From Bacteroidota bacterium (GTDB taxonomy: Bacteria > Bacteroidota > Bacteroidia > M30B66), in assembly GCA_947497195.1 (NCBI GenBank), contig CANMGM010000085.1, forward strand, positions 1-8,840: DNA of 8,840 nt, read 5' to 3'. Positions 1-6,030 of this stretch are shown piece by piece. A program made the position numbers and the translations under genes. The notes under the pieces were generated by a model, which was given only the letters and a program-made list of their open reading frames with translations, was not told the origin of the DNA and made no database searches. Numbering within the stretch: position 1 is the stretch's first letter; each line of letters begins with the position of its first letter.

Positions 1-185
1 CCTTTGATGATATAGGTTTCGAGACGTTCGCCATTGTTTACATTCAACACTTGCACTTTCTCATTCTCAATCATGTTAGCAGCCTCCATTAGAGCCTCGT
101 CTATGGTTATGCTTCCGATGTAATTCAAATCGGCCTCGGTTACACGAACGCGATGAATCTTGGATTTTAAAACTTCTATCGTCAT
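1..185 (-). CDS. panD: Aspartate 1-decarboxylase proenzyme (3' part cut off by window edge)
   Basis: Decarboxylates L-aspartate to beta-alanine, which PanC next joins to pantoate; cytoplasmic, pyruvoyl-dependent. The first 61 codons are visible, beginning at the ATG on the complement of 183-185; the family is usually about 115-125 residues, so roughly half is missing. The N-terminus matches the family closely: Lys9 and His11 in KSKIHR, Tyr22, and the self-cleavage site Gly24-Ser25 in NYIGSITID, whose serine becomes the pyruvoyl group. Arg54 and Tyr58 in NGERLETY match the substrate-binding residues known from the E. coli enzyme. It lies 48 bp downstream of panC on the same strand, so the two could be co-transcribed, but a promoter candidate of its own sits in that gap. 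The processing site is intact, so I infer a functional proenzyme as far as it can be seen. Confidence 0.95.
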   Translation of the reverse strand, partial: MTIEVLKSKIHRVRVTEADLNYIGSITIDEALMEAANMIENEKVQVLNVNNGERLETYIIK

Positions 186-195
186 AAAGCTGCGG

Positions 196-227
196 CAAAT
201 CTAATTCAATTCGCAGGAATGCATCAA
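196..227 (-). promoter_or_regulatory. Candidate Bacteroidota-type promoter for panD
   Basis: On the minus strand TTG (complement of 225-227, within a T-rich TTTTTG) is followed by a 21-bp spacer and TAGATTTG (complement of 196-203). This fits the TTG / TAnnTTTG -33/-7 consensus of Bacteroidota with no mismatch in the -7 box. Transcription would start near 188-192, only a few bases before the panD ATG at 185, giving an almost leaderless mRNA. The 21-bp spacing equals that of the promoter candidate at 1156-1187. The assignment is by pattern only. Confidence 0.5.
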
Positions 228-233
228 AAAAAA

Positions 234-1073
234 TCAATTGAGACGTAAATTATCAATCAAACGAATCTTGCCAAGTCGCACTGCTGCAAGCGCTACGACA
301 CGCTTTTCGGTATAGCCTGATAAAGGCTCAAGTGTTAATGCATCAGCAATTACGAAGTATTCAAGTGTTAGCGGGAAAGCATTCAATTTTCTTTCGGCCT
401 GTTCTATGAACTGTTCTGTTTGCGCCTTCTTCCAATTTTCTTTTATCTCTGCAAGCGTTGCATAAATGATTGCAGCCTGTTCGCGCTCCGATTCACTTAA
501 AAGCATGTTTCGCGAACTCATAGCAAGTCCATTCGCTTCGCGCAGTGTGGGGCAACCGATGATCTCAATAGTTGGGAAAGATGTTTGGGCGAGCAGCGTA
601 ACGATTGCAAGTTGCTGAAAATCCTTTTCTCCCATGAAAACAAAATCAGGTTCAACCAATCTGAAAAGCTTGTCGACTATGGTTACCACGCCCTGAAAAT
701 GCCCGGGACGTTGTGCGCCTTCATAACGTTTATCAAGTCCTTTGAAATCGAATGGCAATAAATCTAAGTCGTTGCCATACATCTGCTGTGTATCGGGAAT
801 AAAAACCGCATCGGTGTTATGAATTTTGAGCAAGTGTATATCTTGTTCCTCGGTTCGCGGATAACGCGTAAAATCATTTTTATCGTTGAATTGTGCAGGG
901 TTTACGAAAATACTTGCCACTGAAATATCGGCTTTGTTTTCTGATGCTTCGATTAATGAAAGATGTCCCTGATGCAGCGCTCCCATAGTAGGTACGAACC
1001 CGATTGTTTGCCCTTGTTTTTTAATTGCCCCAATAAATTCTCTTAACTCCTCTTTCGTTCGAAAAATCTGCAT
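234..1073 (-). CDS. panC: Pantoate--beta-alanine ligase (pantothenate synthetase)
   Basis: ATP-dependent condensation of pantoate with beta-alanine to give pantothenate, via a pantoyl-adenylate intermediate; cytoplasmic. The 279-residue length is normal for the family. Visible motifs are PTMGALHQGH (residues 28-37, the HIGH-type nucleotide-binding signature), SIFVNPAQF (54-62, with the pantoate-contacting Asn58 and Gln61), RPGHFQGVVTIV (122-133), GEKDFQQ (148-154) and MSSRN (185-189, KMSKS-like). The start is placed at the ATG on the complement of 1071-1073, because MQIFRTKEELREF aligns with the family N-terminus. The frame stays open for 22 further codons upstream to 1139, but that stretch is Lys/Arg-rich, unlike the family, and would include the predicted transcription start. 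It is followed by panD, which makes the beta-alanine it uses. A divergent promoter candidate lies upstream. Confidence 0.96.
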   Translation of the reverse strand: MQIFRTKEELREFIGAIKKQGQTIGFVPTMGALHQGHLSLIEASENKADISVASIFVNPAQFNDKNDFTRYPRTEEQDIHLLKIHNTDAVFIPDTQQMYGNDLDLLPFDFKGLDKRYEGAQRPGHFQGVVTIVDKLFRLVEPDFVFMGEKDFQQLAIVTLLAQTSFPTIEIIGCPTLREANGLAMSSRNMLLSESEREQAAIIYATLAEIKENWKKAQTEQFIEQAERKLNAFPLTLEYFVIADALTLEPLSGYTEKRVVALAAVRLGKIRLIDNLRLN

Positions 1074-1136
1074 TAGTGAAATAAAAACATTAAAACATAA
1101 CGTGCGCTTAATGCGACGTTTAGATTTGTGGTTGCA

Positions 1137-1168
1137 CAAAGCTACTCTTTCGTTCTTGAAAATGTCGA
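1137..1168 (-). promoter_or_regulatory. Candidate promoter for panC (divergent region)
   Basis: The minus strand shows TAGCTTTG (complement of 1137-1144), a full match to the TAnnTTTG -7 element. Exactly 21 bp upstream is TCG inside TTTCG (complement of 1166-1170), a one-mismatch -33 box. Transcription would begin near 1130, giving a leader of about 57 nt before the panC ATG at 1073. The -33 area overlaps the spacer of the rightward promoter at 1156-1187, and a short AT-rich inverted repeat, GAAAA-AA-TTTTC at 1167-1178, sits in the shared stretch. Only the pattern supports this. Confidence 0.4.
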
Positions 1169-1187
1169 AAAAATTTTCTTACTTTTG
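1156..1187 (+). promoter_or_regulatory. Candidate Bacteroidota-type promoter for the GT5-like/DUF4270/glmS cluster
   Basis: TTG at 1156-1158, a 21-bp spacer and TACTTTTG at 1180-1187 fit the TTG / TAnnTTTG consensus with no mismatch. Transcription would begin near 1193, leaving a leader of about 100 nt before the GT5-like ATG at 1295. No other promoter of this quality precedes the three-gene plus-strand cluster, so it probably drives at least the first two genes. It is back to back with the panC candidate: the two -7 boxes are 35 bp apart, and simultaneous use would make the polymerases compete for the same DNA. Confidence 0.5.
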
Positions 1188-1205
1188 TGAACTTTTTCAA
1201 ACTGC

Positions 1206-1298
1206 ATGGTCTATAAAGCCGAAATAATATTTCACACGGCAATTTGCTTAAGCGAAACCAGCAGCGCACACACAACCTCTTATTTACCCAGTTTATGA
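1206..1298 (+). other. Possible 30-codon leader ORF overlapping the GT5-like start (ATGA)
   Basis: An ATG at 1206, about 12 nt after the predicted transcription start, opens a 30-codon frame. It ends in TGA at 1296-1298, overlapping the ATG of the next gene as ATGA. The peptide would start MVYKAEIIFHTAICLSE and end SYLPSL; I recognise nothing in it and it has no attenuator-like codon run. An open frame of this size arises by chance roughly one time in four, so the overlap and promoter position are suggestive only. It may be a translation-coupling leader or nothing. Confidence 0.15.
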
Positions 1299-2131
1299 AA
1301 AAAACAAGAGTTCTCTTTGTTTCTCAAGAGATTTTCCCCTATCTGCCTGAGTCGTTCATGGCAAAAACTGCACGCGAACTGCCACAGGCCATTCAGGAGA
1401 AAGGCCGGGAGATAAGAACCTTCATGCCTCGCTACGGCAATATTAATGAACGACGCAATCAACTTCATGAGGTGATACGTTTATCGGGAATGAATCTCAT
1501 CATCGACGACAACGATCAGCCCCTAATCATTAAAGTTGCGTCTATTCAGTCGGCCCGTATGCAGGTTTATTTCATCGACAACGAAGAATATTTCCAGCGC
1601 AAAATGGTTGTTACTGATAAAAACAATCAGTATTTTGAAGACAACGACGAACGCATGTTGTTCTTTTGCAAGGGCGTTATCGAAACCGTGAAAAAATTAG
1701 GCTGGTCGCCCGACTTAATCCATTGCCACGGTTGGATGGCGGCCATGATTCCTGTGCTTATCAAGGTGAAATACAAAGATGATCCATTGTTTGCCGAAAG
1801 CAAGGTTGTTGTTTCGTTGTATGATGATGCTTTTAATCCGGCAATGGATAAACGTTTAGCCGAGAAGCTTGTAATGGATGGTATTTCATTGGACAAGTTG
1901 GACTTGATTCAAACGCCTGATCATTCAAGCGTTATGAAGTTCGCTATCTCATTCGCGGATGGAGTAGTTGAAACAGAAAGCGGAGTAAAGCAAGAATTAA
2001 TTGATTTTGCTGTAGCATCAGGTAAGCCGTTTTTAGGCACTCAGTCAGATGCGTCTAGTTTAGCAGATGCCTGCTCTGATTTTTACGACGAGGTGTTATT
2101 GGGGGAGCAGGTGGCCGAGCTGGCTGAATAA
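1295..2131 (+). CDS. Stand-alone N-terminal GT5 (glycogen/starch synthase-like) domain protein
   Basis: The 278-residue protein resembles only the N-terminal Rossmann half of GT5 glycogen/starch synthases, which are normally about 470-500 residues with two GT-B halves. The matching parts are the opening strand RVLFVSQEIFPYLPES (residues 5-20), PDLIHCHGWMAAMIP (139-153, equivalent to the HAHDWHAG region), VVVSLYDDAF (171-180, where synthases have TVHNLAYQG) and ISFADGVVETESGVKQEL (218-235). The KTGGL ADP-glucose motif expected near residue 20 is absent, replaced by ESFMAK. The His after the DW pair is Met148. The whole C-terminal domain is missing, and the tail after residue 245 is acidic. The family is often annotated as glycogen/starch synthase in Bacteroidota, but I infer it does not transfer glucose. 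The start is chosen at MKKTRVLF; a TTG 51 nt upstream is in frame but less family-like. The next gene begins 5 nt after its stop. Confidence 0.85.
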   Translation: MKKTRVLFVSQEIFPYLPESFMAKTARELPQAIQEKGREIRTFMPRYGNINERRNQLHEVIRLSGMNLIIDDNDQPLIIKVASIQSARMQVYFIDNEEYFQRKMVVTDKNNQYFEDNDERMLFFCKGVIETVKKLGWSPDLIHCHGWMAAMIPVLIKVKYKDDPLFAESKVVVSLYDDAFNPAMDKRLAEKLVMDGISLDKLDLIQTPDHSSVMKFAISFADGVVETESGVKQELIDFAVASGKPFLGTQSDASSLADACSDFYDEVLLGEQVAELAE

Positions 2132-2136
2132 TAGCA

Positions 2137-3474
2137 TTGAAACGAACTGATCTTAAATCCATTTTAAAGGGAGGGCATGCATCGATGTGTTTGCCCTTCT
2201 TTGCGTATTTGTGTTTATTATTCGTTTCGTGCAAAGAACCCAAGCTCGGCAGCGATTTATTGCCCGATGGCGACAATACGCAGCTGTATCGCGAAAGCAG
2301 TCTTAAACTCGAAATATCCACAGAACGCGAAGATTCGGTGCGCAGCGATGAACTTTCGCTGAATCTCCTTGGCGCGTTCAATGATCCCGTTCTCGGGAAA
2401 ATACACTCCTCATCATATTGCCAATTGCGGCCTGCGGTGAGCAACATCGATTTTGGAGCAGGTGCAACAGCCGATTCGATTGTTTTGGTTTTTCCGTACA
2501 AGAGTTATTACGGCTCTGTTTCAAAATTAAATGGGCTCCAACAATTTAGCGTGTACCGTGTTCGTGAGCCATTCTGGAAGGATTCGATTTACTACAGCAA
2601 CGATACCTTACTTCGTGATATAGCTCCCTTGGGTCAAACGGCATTTATCGCACCTGCATTGCTTGATAGCGTGCCGGTAGGTGGGAAAAAAGAGGCGCCG
2701 CATCTCCGCATTCCAATACATGCTGAACTCGCACAGGAATTTTTGGCCAACCAATCTTCACTTGCAAATGCCGAGGTGTTTACTGAATTTTTCAATGGTA
2801 TATACGTATCTGCGCAAACTTATTTGCCAACAGGTAACCAAGGAGCAATTCTCGATTTCAATCTGATAGGTGGAGCGCGGATTGATTTGTTTTACCACAA
2901 CGACAGCAACGATTCGCTGAAAACTTCCTTTATTGTGAACGAAAGTTCGGCTCGGTTTTCACGCTTCAATCATACTTATTCCAATCCGGTTCTACAGGCG
3001 CTGAATAATACCGATATCGGCAAACAGCAAATTTTTCTGCACAATATGGCCGGACTTCGTGGAAAAATTCGAATTCCCGAATTGCTCCAATGGAAAAATA
3101 ACCGAAACATATTGGTGCATCAGGCAAGGCTTACGGTTACCCTCGATGAATCGACGCAAGGTGACTATGCGTCCAACCCACTTCTGAATATCGTACTGAA
3201 GGATGCGACCGGAACGCTTATCCTGACTCCCGATTTATTAGTCGGAAATACAACTTACAGCGGAGGGGAATACAATTCCAGCGCGAAAACATACACCTTT
3301 AATCTCGCTCGTTACATACAATCGAGGCTAAATGGACTGATTGAAGACGAATATTTCTATATTCAGCCTACCGGAACCGGAATTTCTGCGTACCGAACTT
3401 TCTTGCTGGGGAATGAAAATTCACTTGGACCAGTTAAATTTGAACTCCTCTATCAGGTTATACCTGACAATTAA
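2137..3474 (+). CDS. DUF4270 family lipoprotein, function unknown
   Basis: I recognise this as a Bacteroidota DUF4270 protein: a Cys after a hydrophobic segment, then GSDLLPDGD (residues 38-46), TADSIVLVFPYKSYYG (111-126), a YxxxEPFWKDSIYYSN region (140-155), RIPIHAELAQEF (191-202) and GIYVSAQT (221-228). The rest is beta-rich with many Ser/Asn/Asp. Residues 19-30 are hydrophobic and end FVSC, a slightly atypical lipobox with Cys32 as the lipidated residue, so the protein should sit in a membrane facing the periplasm or beyond. Only one acidic residue follows the Cys (CKEPK), so a surface-export signal is not obvious. The start is uncertain: TTG at 2137 gives a normal Lys/Arg-rich signal-peptide N-region (MKRTDLKS), while ATG at 2185 has a strong Shine-Dalgarno-like sequence but leaves only MCLP before the hydrophobic core. 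It lies between the GT5-like gene and glmS and is probably co-transcribed with both. Confidence 0.85.
   Translation: MKRTDLKSILKGGHASMCLPFFAYLCLLFVSCKEPKLGSDLLPDGDNTQLYRESSLKLEISTEREDSVRSDELSLNLLGAFNDPVLGKIHSSSYCQLRPAVSNIDFGAGATADSIVLVFPYKSYYGSVSKLNGLQQFSVYRVREPFWKDSIYYSNDTLLRDIAPLGQTAFIAPALLDSVPVGGKKEAPHLRIPIHAELAQEFLANQSSLANAEVFTEFFNGIYVSAQTYLPTGNQGAILDFNLIGGARIDLFYHNDSNDSLKTSFIVNESSARFSRFNHTYSNPVLQALNNTDIGKQQIFLHNMAGLRGKIRIPELLQWKNNRNILVHQARLTVTLDESTQGDYASNPLLNIVLKDATGTLILTPDLLVGNTTYSGGEYNSSAKTYTFNLARYIQSRLNGLIEDEYFYIQPTGTGISAYRTFLLGNENSLGPVKFELLYQVIPDN
2166..2175 (+). promoter_or_regulatory. Shine-Dalgarno-like sequence bearing on the DUF4270 start
   Basis: AAAGGGAGGG lies 9 nt before the in-frame ATG at 2185 and is the best anti-SD complement I noticed ahead of any gene here; the other genes have A/T-rich leaders. 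It favours initiation at 2185 over the TTG at 2137. Against it, the ATG form would have no positive charge before the signal-peptide core, and an out-of-frame ATG at 2177 sits in between. It could also simply encode Lys-Gly-Gly of a longer protein. Confidence 0.3.
3413..3442 (+). promoter_or_regulatory. Weak internal promoter candidate before glmS
   Basis: TAAATTTG at 3435-3442 is a full match to the TAnnTTTG -7 element, inside the last codons of the DUF4270 gene. A -33 box is poor: ATG at 3413-3415 with a 19-bp spacer is the nearest candidate and has one mismatch to TTG. Transcription would begin near 3448, about 38 nt before the glmS ATG. A -7 match alone occurs a few times by chance in a window this size, so this is tentative. 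Confidence 0.2.
3453..3467 (+). repeat. Perfect 6-bp inverted repeat just upstream of glmS
   Basis: TCAGGT-TAT-ACCTGA is a perfect inverted repeat with a 3-nt loop. It covers the final codons of the DUF4270 gene and ends 18 nt before the glmS ATG. No U-tract follows, so it is not a terminator. It could form a small hairpin in the mRNA near the glmS start or serve as a protein-binding site, or be a coincidence of coding sequence. Confidence 0.35.
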
Positions 3475-3485
3475 AACATCTCCTT

Positions 3486-5333
3486 ATGTGCGGAATCGTA
3501 GCATACCTTGGAAAAAAAGAAGCATATCCAATCTTGATTAAAGGGCTTCACCGTCTCGAATACCGTGGCTACGACAGTGCCGGTATCGCATTGTTGAATA
3601 AAAGTGAAGACATCAGGCTGTACAAATGCAAAGGCAAGGTGTCGGATCTGGAGCAATTTGCCAGCGGAAAAGATATTTCCGGAACTCTTGGTGTAGGCCA
3701 CACACGTTGGGCCACTCATGGGGTTCCGGATGATAAAAATGCCCATCCACACTTCTCCGAAAGCGGGAATATGGTGATTATCCACAACGGTATTATTGAG
3801 AATTATGCCTCCTTGAAAAAGGAATTGCAGAACCGTGGACACGTTTTCAAGAGTGATACCGATACAGAGGTTCTTGTTTACCTCATTGAAAATATCCAAA
3901 AGAACGAAGGTGTAGACTTATTTACAGCTGTGATGACGGCCCTGAATCAGGTAATCGGAGCCTACGCAATTGTAATTCTTTCTAAGGATAATCCTGATCT
4001 GATGATTGGTGCTAAAAAAGGAAGTCCGCTTGTGGTTGGAGTAGGGCAGGACCATGAATTTTTTATTGCTTCAGACGCAACACCAATTATTGAATACACG
4101 CGCAACGTTGTGTACCTCAACGATGAAGAAATTGTACTGCTTGAGCGGGGTAAGGATATCAAAATAAAGACGATTAAGAATCAGGATAAAACACCTTATG
4201 TTCAGGAGCTCGAAATGCAGTTGGAAACCATCGAAAAAGGTGGCTTCGATCATTTCATGCTTAAGGAAATTCACGAGCAACCAAGAAGTATTCGCGATAA
4301 CATGCGCGGACGACTGAATATTGGTTTGCGTGAAGTTACACTTGGGGGAATTATCGATTACCAGAGTAAAATTCTCAATGCGAATCGTATTGTTATTGTT
4401 GCTTGCGGTACGTCGTGGCATGCCGGTTTAGTAGGTGAGTACCTAATTGAAGATTTGGCGCGCATTCCTGTTGAAGTTGAATATGCCTCCGAATTCCGAT
4501 ATCGCAACCCAATTATTACCGAGAAAGATTTGGTAATTGCGATCTCTCAATCGGGCGAAACTGCCGATACGCTTGCAGCAATTGAATTGGCCAAATCAAA
4601 AGGGGCCACAATATTTGGAATCTGCAATGTTGTTGGAAGTTCAATTGCACGTGCAACGCATGCAGGTTCTTATACACACGCAGGCCCAGAAATTGGCGTG
4701 GCTTCGACCAAGGCTTTTACAGCACAGGTAACGGTTCTTACTTTGATGGCATTGGTTTTTGCGCATAAAAAAGGAACTATTTCTGAACAGAAATACCAGC
4801 AATTGCTTTTCGGTCTGGATGCGATTCCGGCCTTGATTGAGAAAATGCTCAAAACAGATGAACAGATTCGCTACATCAGCAGCATTTATAAAGACGCGAA
4901 CAATTTTCTGTACCTCGGACGCAGTTATAATTTCCCGATTGCGTTAGAAGGAGCCTTGAAACTGAAGGAAATCTCATACATTCATGCCGAAGGCTATCCT
5001 GCTGCAGAAATGAAGCATGGACCAATTGCGCTTATCGACGAGAACATGCCGGTTGTCGTAATTGCTCCAAATAAAGGTGCATATGAGAAGATTTTAAGCA
5101 ATGTGCAGGAAGTTAAAGCGCGTGGTGGAAAAATCATCGCTATTGTAACGGAAGGCGACCACGATGTTGCAGAACTCGCAGATCATGTGATTGAAATTCC
5201 GGAAACAGAGGAGGAACTCACGCCGCTAATTTCTGTAATTCCATTGCAACTGCTCGCATACCATATAGCAATTATGCGCGGATGCGACGTAGATCAGCCC
5301 AGAAATCTTGCGAAATCTGTGACAGTCGAATAA
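3486..5333 (+). CDS. glmS: Glutamine--fructose-6-phosphate aminotransferase (isomerizing)
   Basis: Makes glucosamine-6-phosphate from fructose-6-phosphate and glutamine, the first committed step to UDP-GlcNAc for peptidoglycan and lipopolysaccharide; cytoplasmic. The 615-residue protein is full length. The N-terminal glutaminase domain begins MCGIVAYLG, with Cys2 as nucleophile after Met removal, then EYRGYDSAG (25-33), HTRWATHG (72-79), HNGIIEN (100-106) and SDTDTE (123-128). Two SIS domains follow: ACGTSWHAG (306-314), ISQSGETADT (353-362, sugar-phosphate loop), GPEIGVASTKAFT (400-412), LEGALKLKEISYIHAE (487-502, catalytic Glu495), MKHGP with His511, and the C-terminal DQPRNLAKSVTVE with Lys610. 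These match the E. coli catalytic residues at a steady +7 offset. The start is 11 nt after the DUF4270 stop, so there is no room for a glmS ribozyme. A bidirectional terminator follows. Confidence 0.98.
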   Translation: MCGIVAYLGKKEAYPILIKGLHRLEYRGYDSAGIALLNKSEDIRLYKCKGKVSDLEQFASGKDISGTLGVGHTRWATHGVPDDKNAHPHFSESGNMVIIHNGIIENYASLKKELQNRGHVFKSDTDTEVLVYLIENIQKNEGVDLFTAVMTALNQVIGAYAIVILSKDNPDLMIGAKKGSPLVVGVGQDHEFFIASDATPIIEYTRNVVYLNDEEIVLLERGKDIKIKTIKNQDKTPYVQELEMQLETIEKGGFDHFMLKEIHEQPRSIRDNMRGRLNIGLREVTLGGIIDYQSKILNANRIVIVACGTSWHAGLVGEYLIEDLARIPVEVEYASEFRYRNPIITEKDLVIAISQSGETADTLAAIELAKSKGATIFGICNVVGSSIARATHAGSYTHAGPEIGVASTKAFTAQVTVLTLMALVFAHKKGTISEQKYQQLLFGLDAIPALIEKMLKTDEQIRYISSIYKDANNFLYLGRSYNFPIALEGALKLKEISYIHAEGYPAAEMKHGPIALIDENMPVVVIAPNKGAYEKILSNVQEVKARGGKIIAIVTEGDHDVAELADHVIEIPETEEELTPLISVIPLQLLAYHIAIMRGCDVDQPRNLAKSVTVE

Positions 5334-5350
5334 ATGCATTTCGTGACCAT

Positions 5351-5388
5351 AAAAAAAGGCTGCTCGATTCGGGCAGCCTTTTCTTTTT
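5351..5388. terminator. Bidirectional rho-independent terminator between glmS and frr
   Basis: GGCTGC (5358-5363) pairs with GCAGCC (5373-5378), and the stem extends inward through T-G, C-G and G-C pairs to an ATT loop, about 9 bp in all. Seven A's precede it and TTTTCTTTTT follows, so a U-tract is present on either strand. It lies 17 bp after the glmS stop and 16 bp past the frr stop, so it can end both convergent transcripts. Confidence 0.9.
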
Positions 5389-5404
5389 AAGGATTTTAGC
5401 GAAA

Positions 5405-5968
5405 TTACACCGTCATTATTTCCTTTTCTTTTATTTCAAGATGCTTATCTGCTTTGAGAATATAGGCATCAGTTAATTGCTGGATTCGCACTTCTGTATC
5501 CTTTGCAAGGTCTTCGGCCAATCCATCTTTTTGCATTTTTTTGATGGCTTCATTGGCATCACGACGAATCGTGCGAATACTCACCTTACAATTCTCTGCT
5601 TCTGTCTTCGATTGTTTAACAAGCGAAATACGACGCTCTTCGGTAAGTGGTGGAATATTGATGCGAATCATTTGCCCATCGTTCATAGGTGTTAAACCGA
5701 TGTTCGAGCCAAAAATCGCTTTTTCAATGACGCCGAGCATCTGCTTTTCCCAGGGCTGAATAACCAACGTGCGCGCATCTGGTGTATTGATGTTGGCGAT
5801 TTGATTCAAGGGTGTATTGTTGCCGTAATAGTCTACATAAATGCCATCGAGCATTTGTGCACTGGCCTTGCCGGCGCGAATTTTTGCAAGTTCTGCTTCG
5901 AGGTGCGAAATCGCCTTATCCATTAAAGCAGTGGATGCATCCAGTTGAGGTTTTACCAATTCATTCAT
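5405..5968 (-). CDS. frr: Ribosome recycling factor
   Basis: Splits post-termination ribosomes together with EF-G. The protein is 187 residues against a usual 185. The triple-helix body shows LAKIRAGKASAQMLDGIYVDYYG (28-49; family core AKIRxGxA), the beta-domain segment ANINTPDARTLVIQPWEK (58-75), PPLTEERRISLVK (106-118), IRTIRRDANEAIKK (131-144) and the C-terminal IQQLTDAYI (162-170) with KEKEIM near the end. The start is the ATG on the complement of 5966-5968, giving MNELVKPQLD; a longer in-frame start at 5995 adds only MHRKKIETI, which the family lacks. It lies 62 bp downstream of pyrH on the same strand, a classic pairing, and ends at the bidirectional terminator shared with glmS. I see no promoter match in the pyrH-frr gap, so it is probably transcribed with pyrH. 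Confidence 0.97.
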   Translation of the reverse strand: MNELVKPQLDASTALMDKAISHLEAELAKIRAGKASAQMLDGIYVDYYGNNTPLNQIANINTPDARTLVIQPWEKQMLGVIEKAIFGSNIGLTPMNDGQMIRINIPPLTEERRISLVKQSKTEAENCKVSIRTIRRDANEAIKKMQKDGLAEDLAKDTEVRIQQLTDAYILKADKHLEIKEKEIMTV

Positions 5969-6030
5969 AATCGTTTCAATCTTTTTTCGATGCAAATAAA
6001 ATCAAAATTTGAATTGCGCTGTATGCGAAA

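Noticed and set aside
1074..1139. 22-residue N-terminal extension of PanC
   Set aside because: The upstream codons are Lys/Arg-rich and unlike the family, and they overlap the predicted panC promoter; MQIFRTKEEL is the family-like start.
2055..2501. 148-codon open frame on the minus strand
   Set aside because: It is antisense to the end of the GT5-like gene and the start of the DUF4270 gene, both with recognisable family matches; no promoter or family match supports it.
3475..3485. glmS ribozyme or leader riboswitch upstream of glmS
   Set aside because: Only 11 nt separate the DUF4270 stop from the glmS ATG, far too short for the ribozyme, and nothing resembling its core is seen in the preceding coding sequence.
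6002..6012. Inverted repeat TCAAA-A-TTTGA between pyrH and frr
   Set aside because: It is short and AT-rich, has no U-tract and no promoter box nearby; expected by chance in such sequence.
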